Below, piece after piece: positions 14,111-14,427 of a stretch of DNA of 14,427 nt. Location of the stretch: positions 1 to 14,427 of the forward strand of contig JAYSQR010000102.1 of the NCBI GenBank assembly GCA_043721435.1, given 5' to 3'. A model generated the notes under the pieces. That model worked only from the letters and a program-made list of their open reading frames with translations, was not told the DNA's origin and did not search any database. A program made the position numbers and the translations under genes. The stretch comes from VFJL01 sp043721435 (lineage in GTDB: Bacteria > Pseudomonadota > Gammaproteobacteria > Burkholderiales > Nitrosomonadaceae). How positions within the stretch are numbered: position 1 is the stretch's first letter; the number at the start of each line of letters is the position of its first letter.

Positions 14111-14427
14111 ATGGTCGATTACGAATTGGAGAAAAGAATCCTGGCATTGCGGGAACGCGTTGTCGCTGACTTTGACGCCGGAGACTGGGAAGAAATTGGT
14201 CTTCTTACAGGATTCTCTGACTTGATTTCCGGGCACCCGCGTCTGTTGCGTAGCCTTTCTTGGGGAGACGAGGACTACGCAGGGAATGCACTGACAATAA
14301 TCAAGAAAATTGCTGAGCTAGATGAGAACGCTGAGCGAGGCCCACTTTTGTGGACGGGCAAGTTGATGTTACTTTATCAACTTGTTAGGAGAATCCATGA
14401 AACGTATCCCTCGTCGTATTTTCACCG
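14111..14427 (+). CDS. Unrecognised cytoplasmic protein, partial, possibly interrupted by an insertion sequence
   Basis: An ATG at 14111 opens a frame that stays open for 105 codons to the right edge. TAGG at 14098-14101 is a possible ribosome-binding site. The first 78 or so residues read as a real, soluble, acidic helical protein. They begin MVDYELEKRILALRERVVAD, contain DAGDWEEIGLLTGFSDLI and the pattern HPRLLRSLSWGDEDYAGNAL, and have no membrane span. I recognise no enzyme motif and do not name a function. After residue about 79 (ENAERG) the character changes and the DNA becomes what looks like the left end of an insertion sequence. The last 25 codons in this frame may therefore not belong to the original gene. 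Confidence 0.6.
   Translation, partial: MVDYELEKRILALRERVVADFDAGDWEEIGLLTGFSDLISGHPRLLRSLSWGDEDYAGNALTIIKKIAELDENAERGPLLWTGKLMLLYQLVRRIHETYPSSYFH
14359..14384. repeat. 9-bp inverted repeat before the putative transposase start
   Basis: CAAGTTGAT (14359-14367) and ATCAACTTG (14376-14384) are perfect complements around an eight-base loop. The hairpin sits three bases before the AGGAGA ribosome-binding site of the transposase-like frame. Such hairpins near IS ends are known to limit transposase expression from read-through transcripts. Confidence 0.65.
14397..14427 (+). CDS. Putative IS3-family transposase OrfA, first ten codons only
   Basis: An ATG at 14397 preceded by AGGAGA (14387-14392) starts MKRIPRRIFT, in a different frame from the gene entering from the left. 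Basic starts of the form MKRxxRRxFT are typical of the small helix-turn-helix OrfA of IS3-type transposases. Only ten residues are visible, so this is a suggestion from pattern, not a domain call. Confidence 0.45.
   Translation, partial: MKRIPRRIFT

Larger units (their letters stand above)
14349..14427 (+). mobile_element. Probable left end of an IS3-like insertion sequence, cut by the window edge
   Basis: At about 14349-14352 the sequence reads TGTGGACGGGCA, plausible as an IS end beginning with TG. It is followed by a hairpin and, at 14397, by a transposase-like start with a strong Shine-Dalgarno. The exact end is uncertain by a few bases, and the right end and any target duplication lie outside the window. 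The call rests on the transposase start and on the loss of coding character in the 14111 gene. Confidence 0.42.

Noticed and set aside
1..14427. CRISPR arrays, tRNA or rRNA genes
   Set aside because: No regularly spaced repeats and no cloverleaf-like or rRNA-like segments were seen on either strand.

Overview
The window looks like a chromosomal segment from a betaproteobacterium. I infer something close to Nitrosomonadales from the combination rsmA-pdxA-surA-lptD, ubiH-dsbC, mltA and mpl and from the protein wording. No rRNA or tRNA is visible to confirm this. Most of the window is conserved housekeeping and cell-envelope DNA. Accessory character increases at the right end.

Layout. At 1-821 (+) lies the C-terminal part of an MBL-fold/beta-CASP nuclease-like protein cut by the window edge. 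At 821-1056 sits a short element bounded by perfect 18-bp inverted repeats, wedged exactly between that gene's stop codon and the ubiH start codon. At 1059-3027 (+) are a UbiH/Coq6-type flavin hydroxylase and the periplasmic disulfide isomerase DsbC. At 3048-4214 (-) is the lipoprotein lytic transglycosylase MltA. A 33-residue single-span membrane protein (4265-4366, +) diverges from it. At 4419-10229 (-) is a cluster transcribed lptD, surA, pdxA, rsmA. Divergent from lptD are a histidine phosphatase (10660-11295, +) and the murein-recycling ligase Mpl (11376-12734, +, TTG start). Next come a membrane-anchored J-domain-like protein whose HPD motif reads SPD (12789-13859, +), a 250-bp AT-rich intergenic stretch with three copies of a TATGCGTCA-type motif, and an unrecognised gene (14111 to the edge, +). 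The end of that gene seems to run into the left end of an IS3-like insertion sequence whose transposase begins at 14397.

How the genes fit together. LptD is the outer-membrane lipopolysaccharide translocon. SurA chaperones its barrel. DsbC, also in this window, is the class of enzyme known in E. coli to rearrange LptD disulfides. MltA releases anhydromuropeptides, and Mpl re-ligates the recycled murein tripeptide. RsmA and PdxA are the usual syntenic companions of surA-lptD (16S rRNA dimethylation and vitamin B6 synthesis).

The least ordinary observations are the repeat-bounded element abutting ubiH, a threefold repeated sequence unit in the N-terminal region of LptD, the SPD J-protein, the small membrane protein, and the operator-like repeats before the apparently IS-interrupted gene. 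I did not find a clear complete novel system. The right-hand end is the most likely place for one, and it is cut by the window edge.
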